Part shown: positions 8,032 through 15,700 of the stretch, piece by piece
Layout: every line of letters begins with the position of its first letter
How positions within the stretch are numbered: position 1 is the stretch's first letter
NCBI GenBank assembly: GCA_026391715.1
Contig: JAPLDO010000026.1
Location: 1-33,107 of the forward strand
Direction: 5' to 3'
DNA length: 33,107 nt
Source: Bacteroidota bacterium
GTDB lineage: Bacteria; Bacteroidota; Bacteroidia; Bacteroidales; FEN-979
Notes under the pieces: generated by a model
Database searches by the model: none
What the model was told of the DNA's origin: nothing
The model's input: only the letters and a program-made list of their open reading frames with translations
Program-made: the position numbers and the translations under genes

Positions 8032-9495
8032 TTATGAATTCTCATTAATTTTTTGCTGACGACAAAGGATTTCCACATCGTCGGTTGTGAGGTGTTCGTC
8101 GCAGCAAAAGGCGTCGCTATGCTGATGCCCGCTACAAAAACTAACCTTCCGGTAGGCTATACGCTGAATGTTGAGAAGGTGTTTTACGGAAATATTATCG
8201 GTTGTATGATTTTTTCCTCCTGAACCGCATGCGAGTGTCATTGATGGAGTAAGTCCGTTGTATAAACCTCCCAGCGCGCCCTGCGACGACGGGGTATTCA
8301 CTACAATTCGTCCGGCGTTCAATTCCTGCGCAAAATAGCGAATCTTGGCGTCGTCATTGGAAAAGATGCTAACAGTATGTCCAAGTCCTCCATGCTCATT
8401 TATCCGCTGGCACATGGCAATGCCTTCATCAAAACTTCCGACTTCATAAAAAGCGAGAATCGGCGCGAGAATTTCCAGCGACAGGGGCCATTCATGTCCT
8501 ACCTGATATTTCTCCATTTCTGCGATTAGCAAACATGTTTCGGAAGGGACTGTAATTCCGGCAAGGCGGGCAATTTCAACGGCTGGTTTCCCGATCACTT
8601 CAGGGTTCATGGTATGCTGAGCCGAGTTGATGGCAATTTTCCCGACTTTTTCGATTTCATCGGCAGATAAAAACCAGGCGCCGCGGCGGATAAACTCATC
8701 GCGCACCTGTTGGGCATTGTAACGCGACACGACTACAGCCTGTTCGCTGGCGCAAATAGTGCCGTTGTCGAAAAGTTTCGATAGGAGAATCTGGTCAATG
8801 GCAAAAGCCACATCGGCGCTTTTCCCAATATAGACCGGCACATTGCCTGGTCCAACGCCTATGACTGGATTTCCCGACCGGGATGCAGCCCTTACCAGAC
8901 TCACCGAACCGGTTGCGAGCACCAGCGCGATTCGCTTGTGACCCATGAAGGCGAGCACCTGCTCGCGCGACGCCCTGGGAACCCACTGAATACAATTTTC
9001 AGGCGCGCCGGCTGCAACCGCTTCTTCATAACAAATTCTCGCAGCCTCGATGGTAGCTTTTCTCGCGGCTCCATGCGGAAATATTATTATCGGATTCCTT
9101 GTCTTCAGCGCGATAAGTATCTTGAACAGCGCGGTGGAGGTGGGATTTGTAACAGGAGTAACTGCAAAGATTGGTCCCATCGGACGGGCAATCTCCACAA
9201 TCTGCTTTTCCTGATCTTCAGCAATAATTCCGCAGGTTGGAATATCCTTTATGTCGCGGTAAACAAACCGTGTGGCGATGATGTTCTTAATCACTTTATC
9301 GTGGAGGTTGCCAATCCCGGTTTCATTGAATGCCATTTCGGCAAGTTTATGACGATTGCCAAACCCGGCGCGGTAAACTGCCTGCACAATGTTGTCGGTT
9401 TCCTGCTGATTTAGCCCGGCAAAAGCGCCTGCCGCTGCGAGGGCGTATTGAACTGTATCCTCTACAAGCGGATCGTATTCTGATTGATGAATCAT
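8032..9495 (-). CDS. Acylating acetaldehyde dehydrogenase (AdhE N-domain type)
   Basis: A 487-aa enzyme expected to interconvert acetyl-CoA and acetaldehyde with NAD(H) and CoA. It matches the aldehyde dehydrogenase half of AdhE: MGPIFAVTPVTNPTSTALFK, GVGPGNVPVYI, catalytic Cys248 in DNGTICASEQ, GHEWPLSLEILAP, then SVKHLLNIQRIA near the end. The iron-dependent alcohol dehydrogenase half is absent and replaced by a short tail with several Cys and His (FCSGHQHSD, FCCDEH). I chose the ATG at 9495; a TTG at 9549 would add 18 residues rich in proline and close to repeat sequence, which is unlikely to be coding. No microcompartment shell genes are nearby. An EutE/PduP-like substrate range is the alternative. 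Confidence 0.87.
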   Translation of the reverse strand: MIHQSEYDPLVEDTVQYALAAAGAFAGLNQQETDNIVQAVYRAGFGNRHKLAEMAFNETGIGNLHDKVIKNIIATRFVYRDIKDIPTCGIIAEDQEKQIVEIARPMGPIFAVTPVTNPTSTALFKILIALKTRNPIIIFPHGAARKATIEAARICYEEAVAAGAPENCIQWVPRASREQVLAFMGHKRIALVLATGSVSLVRAASRSGNPVIGVGPGNVPVYIGKSADVAFAIDQILLSKLFDNGTICASEQAVVVSRYNAQQVRDEFIRRGAWFLSADEIEKVGKIAINSAQHTMNPEVIGKPAVEIARLAGITVPSETCLLIAEMEKYQVGHEWPLSLEILAPILAFYEVGSFDEGIAMCQRINEHGGLGHTVSIFSNDDAKIRYFAQELNAGRIVVNTPSSQGALGGLYNGLTPSMTLACGSGGKNHTTDNISVKHLLNIQRIAYRKVSFCSGHQHSDAFCCDEHLTTDDVEILCRQQKINENS

Positions 9496-9556
9496 TTTAC
9501 CAGGTATTAATGGCTCAAGAGGAATTTCTGGAGGGGGGAGAGGTAGCAAAGCATAA

Positions 9557-9598
9557 ATTTCAGATTTCAGATTTCAGATTTCAGATTTCAGATTTCAC
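9557..9598. repeat. Heptamer tandem repeat (ATTTCAG)n
   Basis: Five perfect ATTTCAG units are followed by ATTTCAC. The array lies about 60 bp upstream of the aldehyde dehydrogenase start, on its promoter side. It is the inverted counterpart of the array at 9734-9782, so the two could pair as a long imperfect stem in single-stranded nucleic acid. Confidence 0.85.
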
Positions 9599-9733
9599 AT
9601 TCTGAATGGTTCTTTCACGCAATTGGTCGTTAAATTTTGATTTGTCCTGATTTTCCATTGTGTCCATACTTTTTTATGATTAATCAGAGGTGTGGCATAA
9701 AAGTGAAGGGTGTGTTGATAAGTTGTTTGAATG

Positions 9734-9782
9734 TGAAATGTGAAATGTGAAATGTGAAATCTGAAATGTGAAATCTGAAATT
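9734..9782. repeat. Heptamer tandem repeat (TGAAATG/C)n
   Basis: Seven consecutive 7-bp units are present: TGAAATG three times, TGAAATC, TGAAATG, TGAAATC, TGAAATT. Read on the other strand they are ATTTCAG/ATTTCAC, the same family as the array at 9557-9598 in opposite orientation. Confidence 0.85.
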
Positions 9783-9850
9783 CACTTTCCCCCCAGAAAT
9801 TCATATTGATCCGTATTAATCGTTAATATCCACCGGCGTTCAATAGTATC

Positions 9851-9878
9851 AAAAAAGCGCTCTTTACTGCTAAAGCGC
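9851..9878 (-). terminator. Rho-independent terminator of the ABC-F gene
   Basis: Read on the minus strand, GCGCTTTAGCAGTAAAGAGCGC forms a GC-based stem with one bulge or wobble and is followed at once by TTTTTT (9856-9851). It begins 22 bases after the stop codon of the ABC-F gene, the expected place for an intrinsic terminator. Confidence 0.7.
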
Positions 9879-9899
9879 AAGGATAAAAAAACTCAATCT

Positions 9900-11780
9900 T
9901 CATATTTTCAAATCCTGCCGCTCACTCAATTCCATCCATATATCGGTTTTGGAACTGATCTCGCCGAGAAGTCCGCCATAGCGTTCAGAATATTTTGTCA
10001 ATTCATCGGCAGAAAGAGCGCCAGATGCAAGTCCCGATTCGATCTTCGATTTTTCATCCTCAAGCTCCGCGATCTCCTTTTCAAGGTTATCAAGCAGGCG
10101 CTTTTCTTTAAAAGAGAGTTTGTTGGTTGGCGCAACCGGAACCCGCGATACCTCCTCCTTTTTCACTGCATTGCGTTTCTGCTGTTGCGCGATTCTTTTC
10201 CGTTCGTCGCTCCAGGCTTTATATTGCGAATAATTTCCAGGGAAATCTTTAATAATTCCATCGCCCTCAAACACAAAAAGATGATCAACAATTTTGTCTA
10301 GAAAATAACGGTCGTGGGTTACAACAACCACGCAGCCGTTAAAGGTTGCAAGGTACTCTTCCAGAACATTCAGCGTGAGAATATCGAGATCGTTGGTAGG
10401 TTCATCCAGAATCAGAAAGTTCGGGCTCTGCATCAACACGGTGACAAGGTATAGCCGTCGGCGCTCGCCGCCGCTTAGTTTGTAAACAGATTGGTAATGC
10501 GATGGATACGGAAACATGAAATAGTTCAGGAAGGCAGACGCGGTAATAGTATCGCCGTTTCCCAGTTTCACTACTTCTGCAATCTCCTTCACCACATCAA
10601 TAACGCGGGTGTCTTCATTGAATAATAATCCCTGTTGCTTGTAATAACCGTAACGAATCGTCTCGCCGGTTTGGATATGTCCCTTCTGAACCCTCAGCTT
10701 TCCGGTAATGATATCGAGAAAAGTTGATTTTCCCGAACCATTGTTTCCAACGATTCCAACCTTCTCATTCCGTTTGAAGGTATGGGTAAAGCCCTTGAGA
10801 ATAGGTAAATTTCCCCAGGCAAACGACACGTCGTTTATTTCGAGAATTTTTCGACCCATCCTGACACCTTCAATATTAAGATTCATCCGCTCCTCGTTTG
10901 TTTTCTGAGAGGCTTTTTCCTGAATTTCATAGAAACTTTCGATGCGGGCTTTTGCCTTGGTAGTTCTCGCTTTCGGCATCCGGCGCATCCATTCCTGCTC
11001 GGTGCGCATCAGGTTCTGGGCGCGTTCGGTCTCCTTATTCTGAATATCGAGTCGTTCAGCCTGCTTTTCGAGAAAGTAGGAATAATTTCCTTTATATCTG
11101 TAAATAGCGGCATTGTCAAGTTCGAGAACTTCGTCACAAACCCGGTCGAGGAAATACCGGTCGTGCGTCACCATCAGCAAAGTCAAACTGGTTTTTGAAA
11201 GATACTCCTCGAACCACTCGATCATCTCCACATCGAGGTGGTTGGTAGGTTCATCTAATATTAAAAAAGCCGGTTCGGTGATGAGCGCCTTTGCAAGTGC
11301 GACCCTTTTTCGTTGTCCTCCCGACAATTCACTTATCCGTTGATCAAGATCAGGAAGTTTGAGTTGAGTCAGAATTTGCTTCACACGCGTTTCATATTCC
11401 CATCCCTGTATAGCATCCATTTGCTCAATGGCTCGCTGAATCTCATCTTTATCAGTACCGGCGATTACATGTTCATAATTTAAAATGGTACGCTGAATTT
11501 CATTGGAATGAGAATAAACCTCCTCGAAAACAGTAAGGTTTAATGAAATATCGGGTTCCTGTTTCAGATATTCAAATGAATCGCGGGCGAACAGACTAAC
11601 CGAGCCTGCATCGCATGGTTCCAGTCCTGCGATTATATTGAGCAGACTTGTTTTTCCGGCGCCGTTGCGCGCAATAAGGGCAACTTTTTGCGACTGACTG
11701 AGTACAAATGAGATGTTTTCGAAGAGGTTTTTCTCTCCATAAGAACGGGCAAGATTTTCGACCTGAAGAATAGTGGACAT
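9900..11780 (-). CDS. ABC-F family ATPase (Uup-like)
   Basis: A 626-aa soluble protein with two ABC ATPase domains and no membrane segments. ABC-F proteins act on the ribosome, affecting translation elongation, stalling or antibiotic protection. Domain 1 has Walker A ARNGAGKTS (37-45), signature LSGGQRKR (152-159) and LILDEPTNHLD (173-183). The linker (about 222-308) is rich in Arg and Lys (EQEWMRRMPKARTTKAKARIE), as in the P-site-tRNA interaction motif. Domain 2 has GNNGSGKST (345-353), LSGGERRR and LILDEPTNDLD. A C-terminal coiled coil (about 555-626, KEIAELEDEKSKIES) is characteristic of Uup-type members. A good -7 box lies just upstream at 11807-11800 and a terminator just downstream, so it is probably a single-gene transcript. 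Confidence 0.93.
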   Translation of the reverse strand: MSTILQVENLARSYGEKNLFENISFVLSQSQKVALIARNGAGKTSLLNIIAGLEPCDAGSVSLFARDSFEYLKQEPDISLNLTVFEEVYSHSNEIQRTILNYEHVIAGTDKDEIQRAIEQMDAIQGWEYETRVKQILTQLKLPDLDQRISELSGGQRKRVALAKALITEPAFLILDEPTNHLDVEMIEWFEEYLSKTSLTLLMVTHDRYFLDRVCDEVLELDNAAIYRYKGNYSYFLEKQAERLDIQNKETERAQNLMRTEQEWMRRMPKARTTKAKARIESFYEIQEKASQKTNEERMNLNIEGVRMGRKILEINDVSFAWGNLPILKGFTHTFKRNEKVGIVGNNGSGKSTFLDIITGKLRVQKGHIQTGETIRYGYYKQQGLLFNEDTRVIDVVKEIAEVVKLGNGDTITASAFLNYFMFPYPSHYQSVYKLSGGERRRLYLVTVLMQSPNFLILDEPTNDLDILTLNVLEEYLATFNGCVVVVTHDRYFLDKIVDHLFVFEGDGIIKDFPGNYSQYKAWSDERKRIAQQQKRNAVKKEEVSRVPVAPTNKLSFKEKRLLDNLEKEIAELEDEKSKIESGLASGALSADELTKYSERYGGLLGEISSKTDIWMELSERQDLKI

Positions 11781-11799
11781 ACATGAAGCTGGCAGGCTG

Positions 11800-11807
11800 C
11801 AAAGGTA
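11800..11807 (-). promoter_or_regulatory. Putative -7 box of the ABC-F gene
   Basis: On the minus strand TACCTTTG (11807-11800) exactly fits TAnnTTTG. Transcription would start about 13 bases before the ATG at 11780. No clear -33 element is visible. The box lies inside the longest possible frame of the divergent methyltransferase, which argues for a later start of that gene. Confidence 0.5.
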
Positions 11808-11839
11808 TGGAATTAATTTTGCCGATAACGGAAAGCGGT

Positions 11840-12439
11840 ATGTCAGAATTTTCTATATTTACCGCAAAAAAGCGAATGGAACTTACCAGTTATTTCATCC
11901 TTGGCGCTTTCCTGGTTTTATTGACTGTACTTATCATTCAGATTATCGGTTTGCGCTCTGCCAAATCAGAAATACTGGGGCGCGCTTCCATCGTGAAAAT
12001 ACACTTTTATTGCGGAAAAATCGCGCTCTTTACACCCTGGGTTTTCTTTATTATAAAGGCATTGAAACCAACCATTGGATATATCGAACCTCCGGTTTAC
12101 CTGGTATGGACAGCCATTGTCCTGCTATATATTGGCGTTGCCGGAATGGCTCTCGGTTTGTTCGAGCTGGGTGTTTCTCTCAAAATCGGATTACCTGTTG
12201 AAAATAGCGTCCTGAAAACCACGGGAATATATCGGTTGAGCCGGAATCCGCTTTATACCAGCGCCATCATAATCGCTATTGCTTCATGCCTCTATTTCCC
12301 TGACCTGATAAATATTACATTTACTCTTTATGGGATAATTGTTCATCATCAAATAATCCTGGGCGAGGAAAAATATCTGAAAAGCCACTTTGGAAATAAC
12401 TACAACAATTACCGGGAAAAAGTACGCCGCTACATTTAA
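11840..12439 (+). CDS. ICMT/PEMT-like membrane methyltransferase
   Basis: An integral membrane protein of about 199 aa, similar in its C-terminal half to isoprenylcysteine carboxyl methyltransferases and phospholipid N-methyltransferases. Four to five hydrophobic segments are seen. The SAM-binding signature of these families follows: TGIYRLSRNPLYTS, then a hydrophobic stretch, HHQIILGEEKYLKSHFG, and YNNYREKVRRYI at the end. The substrate in bacteria is usually unknown and could be a lipid or small hydrophobic molecule. The open frame begins at 11783, only 2 bp from the divergent ABC-F start and overlapping its -7 box. I therefore prefer the ATG at 11840, preceded by GGAAAG; 11876 (MELTSYFIL) is the other candidate. 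Eighteen bases separate it from the following kinase gene, so they may share a transcript. Confidence 0.8.
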   Translation: MSEFSIFTAKKRMELTSYFILGAFLVLLTVLIIQIIGLRSAKSEILGRASIVKIHFYCGKIALFTPWVFFIIKALKPTIGYIEPPVYLVWTAIVLLYIGVAGMALGLFELGVSLKIGLPVENSVLKTTGIYRLSRNPLYTSAIIIAIASCLYFPDLINITFTLYGIIVHHQIILGEEKYLKSHFGNNYNNYREKVRRYI

Positions 12440-12457
12440 ACCTAATGATTTAAACTG

Positions 12458-15295
12458 ATGATTATAAATTCCGATAACTCTGAACGCCTCGAAAACGAAT
12501 ATAAAAAACTCATTCCAGAGGAAATTAATAAACTAAAGTCAGTTGTTGATGCTATGCCTTATGGCATAATGATTACTACGCGTGAAAACCTGATACTTCA
12601 TGTCAATCAAACCGGCTTATCCATAATGGGTTTTTCAATCGTTGAAGAACTCCTGACGCCGCCGCTGGCAGATCGGTTCTTTTGTCCATCTTCCGATTCG
12701 CCTGAGCAAATACTTCCGGATGGAAAAACTACTCGTGTTGAATGTATCCTTAAAAGAAAATCCGGCGAGGAAATTCCGGTTCTAAAAACTTCATCGCCTT
12801 GCAAGATTGGAGATGAAGAGGCAGTTCTTACTACTTTCATTGACATCTCCGACCGAAAAAGAGGACTTGCCGACCTTTCGGAAACCCGTCGCCAATTTGC
12901 AACCCTGCTCGGCAACCTCCCGGGCATGGTTTACAGATGTCGTAACAACCGCGACTGGACAATGGAGTTTGTAAGCGACGGCTGTTTTGATCTAACAGGA
13001 TATCGCCCCGAAGATATCGTTTTTAATCGGGTTCTATCCTACAATAATTTAATAATCAAAGAAGATCAGGAACGGATATGGAATGAGGTTCAGGAAAAAA
13101 TCAAACTCCTAAAACCTTTTACTCTTGAATACCGTATTCGCCATGCTGATGGAAAAACCAAATGGGTTTGGGAAAAAGCTAACGGAATTTATTCAGATTC
13201 CGGTACGTTACAACATATTGAAGGTTTTGTTTCCGACGTTACCGAAAACCGTCATGCCGGACTTTTGCAGCAGGTAGTTTTCGAAATATCAACATCTTCA
13301 TATACCGCACAAAATCTGGATGAACTTTTTCATGCGATTCATAAAAACCTGGGACGAATTATTGACGTTGAAAATTTCTATGTTGCCATTTACGATCGCG
13401 AACATGAAACCATTTCACTCCCATATCAGGTTGACGCAAAAGATAAGTTTGCCAGTTTCCCTGTGGGAAAAACGCTAACCGGTTATGTAATAAAAACTGG
13501 TAAACCACTTCTGGCAGCTAAACCAATCATTGAAGAGCTGGCGGCAGCCGGACATATTCAGATTATCGGTTCTCCGTCGCAGGTCTGGCTCGGCGTACCT
13601 CTGATCGTGGATGATGATGTAACAGGGGTTCTTGCTGTTCAAAGTTATACCGATCCGGAGCAATACACCATACGCGACATGGAACTGCTTACCTTCGTAG
13701 CCGACCAGATTGCAACCTCCATCTCACGCCGGAGCGCCGAGGACTCCTTTCAGCGCGAAAAAGCTTATCTCGACCAATTGTTCGAAGGTAGTCCCGAAGC
13801 GATTATTCTCATTGACACTCATGGAACAGTGTTAAAAGTTAATACCGAATTTTCAAAACTCTTTGGTTATGTCAGAGAAGAGATGATAGGACAGAATATT
13901 GACGATATGATTGCCGACCCCGACAATAAGTCCGAAGCGATAAAAATCACCTCCGAACTTATTGGTGGCGCCGGCGTTGAAATTGAAACCAAAAGAAGGC
14001 ATAAGGATGGGCGTCTTGTTCATGTATCGTTACTTGTTACGACAATTTTGGTTCAGGAAAAGATATTTGGAGGATATGGCATTTATCGAGATATTACCTA
14101 TCGTAAACAAACTGAAAAAAACCTGATTGCCTCAAAGGAAAAAGCTGAAGGCGCCGATAAACTTAAATCGGCTTTTCTGTCGAATATGTCGCATGAAATC
14201 CGTACCCCGATGAATGCAATCCTCGGATTCTCAACCCTGCTTAGCGATCCTGGTCTGACCGACGAAGAGCGTTCGGAATTCATCCAGATTATCAAAGACC
14301 GCGGCAACGATCTCATGCGAATCATTGACGATATCATTGATATCTCAAAAATTGAATCGGGTCAGATAAATTTTGAAATCAAGGATTGTCCGGTCAACAT
14401 CCTGATGACAAATTTAATGGTGACACTCAATGAACTTAAGCGAAGAACTAATAAAACCAAGGTTTCGTTAAACTGTTTTCCGGGAAATCTAACGCCCGAA
14501 TTTACTATACTGACCGATGGGAACAGGCTTCGCCAGATTATGACCAACCTCATTGAAAATGCTCTCAAATTCACCGAGGAAGGTCATGTTGATTTTGGCT
14601 ATGCCTTGAATTATAACGTTCCTGCGCCTTTCATTGAATTTTTTGTGAGGGATACCGGTATTGGCATACCAAAGGAGATGCATAACGTGGTTTTTGAACG
14701 CTTCCGTCAGGTTGATGACACAGCCACGCGAAAATATGGCGGGACAGGTCTCGGACTTACAATTTCGAGAAATCTCACAAGGCTGCTTGGCGGAGAAATC
14801 TGGCTTGAATCTGATAAAGGCAAAGGAACTACCTTCTTCATGCGATTACCGCTTTCAACTTCAAAATCGGCAGTAATTAAACAAACTTCGCCCAAACCCA
14901 GTGTAACATCGGCACAGAAGTGGCAAAACAAAGCCTTGCTGATCGTGGAAGATGAAGAATCCAACTATTTTCTGCTCGACAGGATACTGCGGAATACCGG
15001 GATTAAGATGGTTTGGGCGAAAAATGGACTTGAAGCCATTGATTTTTGCGAAAAACAACATTTCGACGCTATCCTGATGGATATTCGAATGCCGATTATG
15101 GACGGCTATGAGACTACGCAAGCCATCAGAAAAAAACATAAAGACCTTGTCATCATTGCCCAAACAGCTTATGCGCTGAAAGGAGAACGGGAAAAAAGCA
15201 TCGCTGCGGGTTGCAATAACTATATAGCAAAACCCATTGATACGAGCGAACTATTGACCATCATGGGAAAATATCTGAACACCAGAACAACTTAG
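12458..15295 (+). CDS. Hybrid histidine kinase, PAS-PAS-GAF-PAS-HK-REC
   Basis: A 945-aa cytoplasmic hybrid sensor kinase with no signal peptide or transmembrane segment. Predicted order: PAS (about 25-135), PAS with a PAC-like end (145-265, EYRIRHADGKTKWVWE), GAF (270-425), PAS (435-550), HisKA with phospho-accepting His579 in MSHEIRTPMN, HATPase (N-box NLIENALKFTEEG, DTGIGIP, GGTGLGLTIS) and a C-terminal receiver with Asp875 in LMDIRMPIMDG. The GAF and PAS domains suggest sensing of a small ligand, redox state or light, and nothing in the sequence shows which. The terminal receiver implies a phosphorelay through a separate Hpt protein or attenuation of output. No response regulator with a DNA-binding domain is adjacent. 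The next gene (dgkA-like) starts 6 bases after its stop, so they are likely co-transcribed. Confidence 0.93.
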   Translation: MIINSDNSERLENEYKKLIPEEINKLKSVVDAMPYGIMITTRENLILHVNQTGLSIMGFSIVEELLTPPLADRFFCPSSDSPEQILPDGKTTRVECILKRKSGEEIPVLKTSSPCKIGDEEAVLTTFIDISDRKRGLADLSETRRQFATLLGNLPGMVYRCRNNRDWTMEFVSDGCFDLTGYRPEDIVFNRVLSYNNLIIKEDQERIWNEVQEKIKLLKPFTLEYRIRHADGKTKWVWEKANGIYSDSGTLQHIEGFVSDVTENRHAGLLQQVVFEISTSSYTAQNLDELFHAIHKNLGRIIDVENFYVAIYDREHETISLPYQVDAKDKFASFPVGKTLTGYVIKTGKPLLAAKPIIEELAAAGHIQIIGSPSQVWLGVPLIVDDDVTGVLAVQSYTDPEQYTIRDMELLTFVADQIATSISRRSAEDSFQREKAYLDQLFEGSPEAIILIDTHGTVLKVNTEFSKLFGYVREEMIGQNIDDMIADPDNKSEAIKITSELIGGAGVEIETKRRHKDGRLVHVSLLVTTILVQEKIFGGYGIYRDITYRKQTEKNLIASKEKAEGADKLKSAFLSNMSHEIRTPMNAILGFSTLLSDPGLTDEERSEFIQIIKDRGNDLMRIIDDIIDISKIESGQINFEIKDCPVNILMTNLMVTLNELKRRTNKTKVSLNCFPGNLTPEFTILTDGNRLRQIMTNLIENALKFTEEGHVDFGYALNYNVPAPFIEFFVRDTGIGIPKEMHNVVFERFRQVDDTATRKYGGTGLGLTISRNLTRLLGGEIWLESDKGKGTTFFMRLPLSTSKSAVIKQTSPKPSVTSAQKWQNKALLIVEDEESNYFLLDRILRNTGIKMVWAKNGLEAIDFCEKQHFDAILMDIRMPIMDGYETTQAIRKKHKDLVIIAQTAYALKGEREKSIAAGCNNYIAKPIDTSELLTIMGKYLNTRTT

Positions 15296-15301
15296 TGCAA
15301 C

Positions 15302-15679
15302 ATGTCATCCCTTCACCCCCAAAAAACCGGATTCATGTCGCTGATTATGAGTTTTGGTTATGCTATCAGTGGAATCATCAGAATTGTGAAGGAACAGCGA
15401 AATTTCCGCATTCATCTCGCAGCCGCTGTGACGGCGATTACTGCGGGGTGTATATTCAGATTATCAATCGCAGAATGGTCCATCATCATACTCACTATCG
15501 GAATGGTACTCGCAATGGAAGCATTTAACACAGTTGCCGAAAAACTTGTTGATTTTATCTCGCCTGAATACCATCCAATGGCTGGAACTATCAAAGATAT
15601 TGCCGCCGGCGGGGTGTTGATCTCAGCAATTGCCGCGCTTACAGTCGGCTTCATCATCTTTATTCCTAAAATTATTTAA
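15302..15679 (+). CDS. dgkA: Diacylglycerol/undecaprenol kinase family protein
   Basis: A 125-aa membrane enzyme of the DgkA family, which phosphorylates diacylglycerol or, in many bacteria, undecaprenol, recycling lipid carriers for cell-wall and polysaccharide synthesis. The family core is present: Glu73, Asn76 and Glu80 in MEAFNTVAEKLVD, followed by SPEYHPMAGTIKDIAAGGV with Lys98-Asp99. Three hydrophobic segments flank these, as expected for the trimeric enzyme. The starts at 15302 and 15335 (MSLIMSFG) are both possible. It begins 6 bases after the hybrid kinase, and the S9 peptidase gene follows after 21 bases, suggesting one transcript. Diacylglycerol versus undecaprenol cannot be separated from sequence alone. 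Functionally it fits the polyprenyl glycosylphosphotransferase a few genes away. Confidence 0.9.
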   Translation: MSSLHPQKTGFMSLIMSFGYAISGIIRIVKEQRNFRIHLAAAVTAITAGCIFRLSIAEWSIIILTIGMVLAMEAFNTVAEKLVDFISPEYHPMAGTIKDIAAGGVLISAIAALTVGFIIFIPKII

Positions 15680-15700
15680 GCGTCAAATAAACAGATAACC

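Larger units (their letters stand above)
9496..9899. other. 404-bp intergenic region
   Basis: This gap lies between the aldehyde dehydrogenase start and the ABC-F gene end. It contains two inverted arrays of 7-bp repeats (9557-9598 and 9734-9782) with about 135 bp of AT-rich sequence between them, and a terminator at 9851-9878. Open frames in it are made of the repeats, giving peptide runs such as FQISDFRFQ, and are not credible genes. No tRNA or recognisable RNA was seen. I found no clear -7 box for the aldehyde dehydrogenase gene. Confidence 0.6.

Noticed and set aside
8032-9495. Bifunctional AdhE
   Set aside because: The frame stops after the aldehyde dehydrogenase half, and the next gene is an S9 peptidase, so no alcohol dehydrogenase domain is present.
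9557-9782. Regular repeats that could suggest a CRISPR array
   Set aside because: Units are 7 bp and directly adjacent with no spacers, and no cas genes are present.
9595-9804. 69-aa minus-strand ORF with FQISHFRFHISHF-type repeats
   Set aside because: It is a translation of the 7-bp tandem repeats and the adjacent gap, with no independent start or conserved feature.
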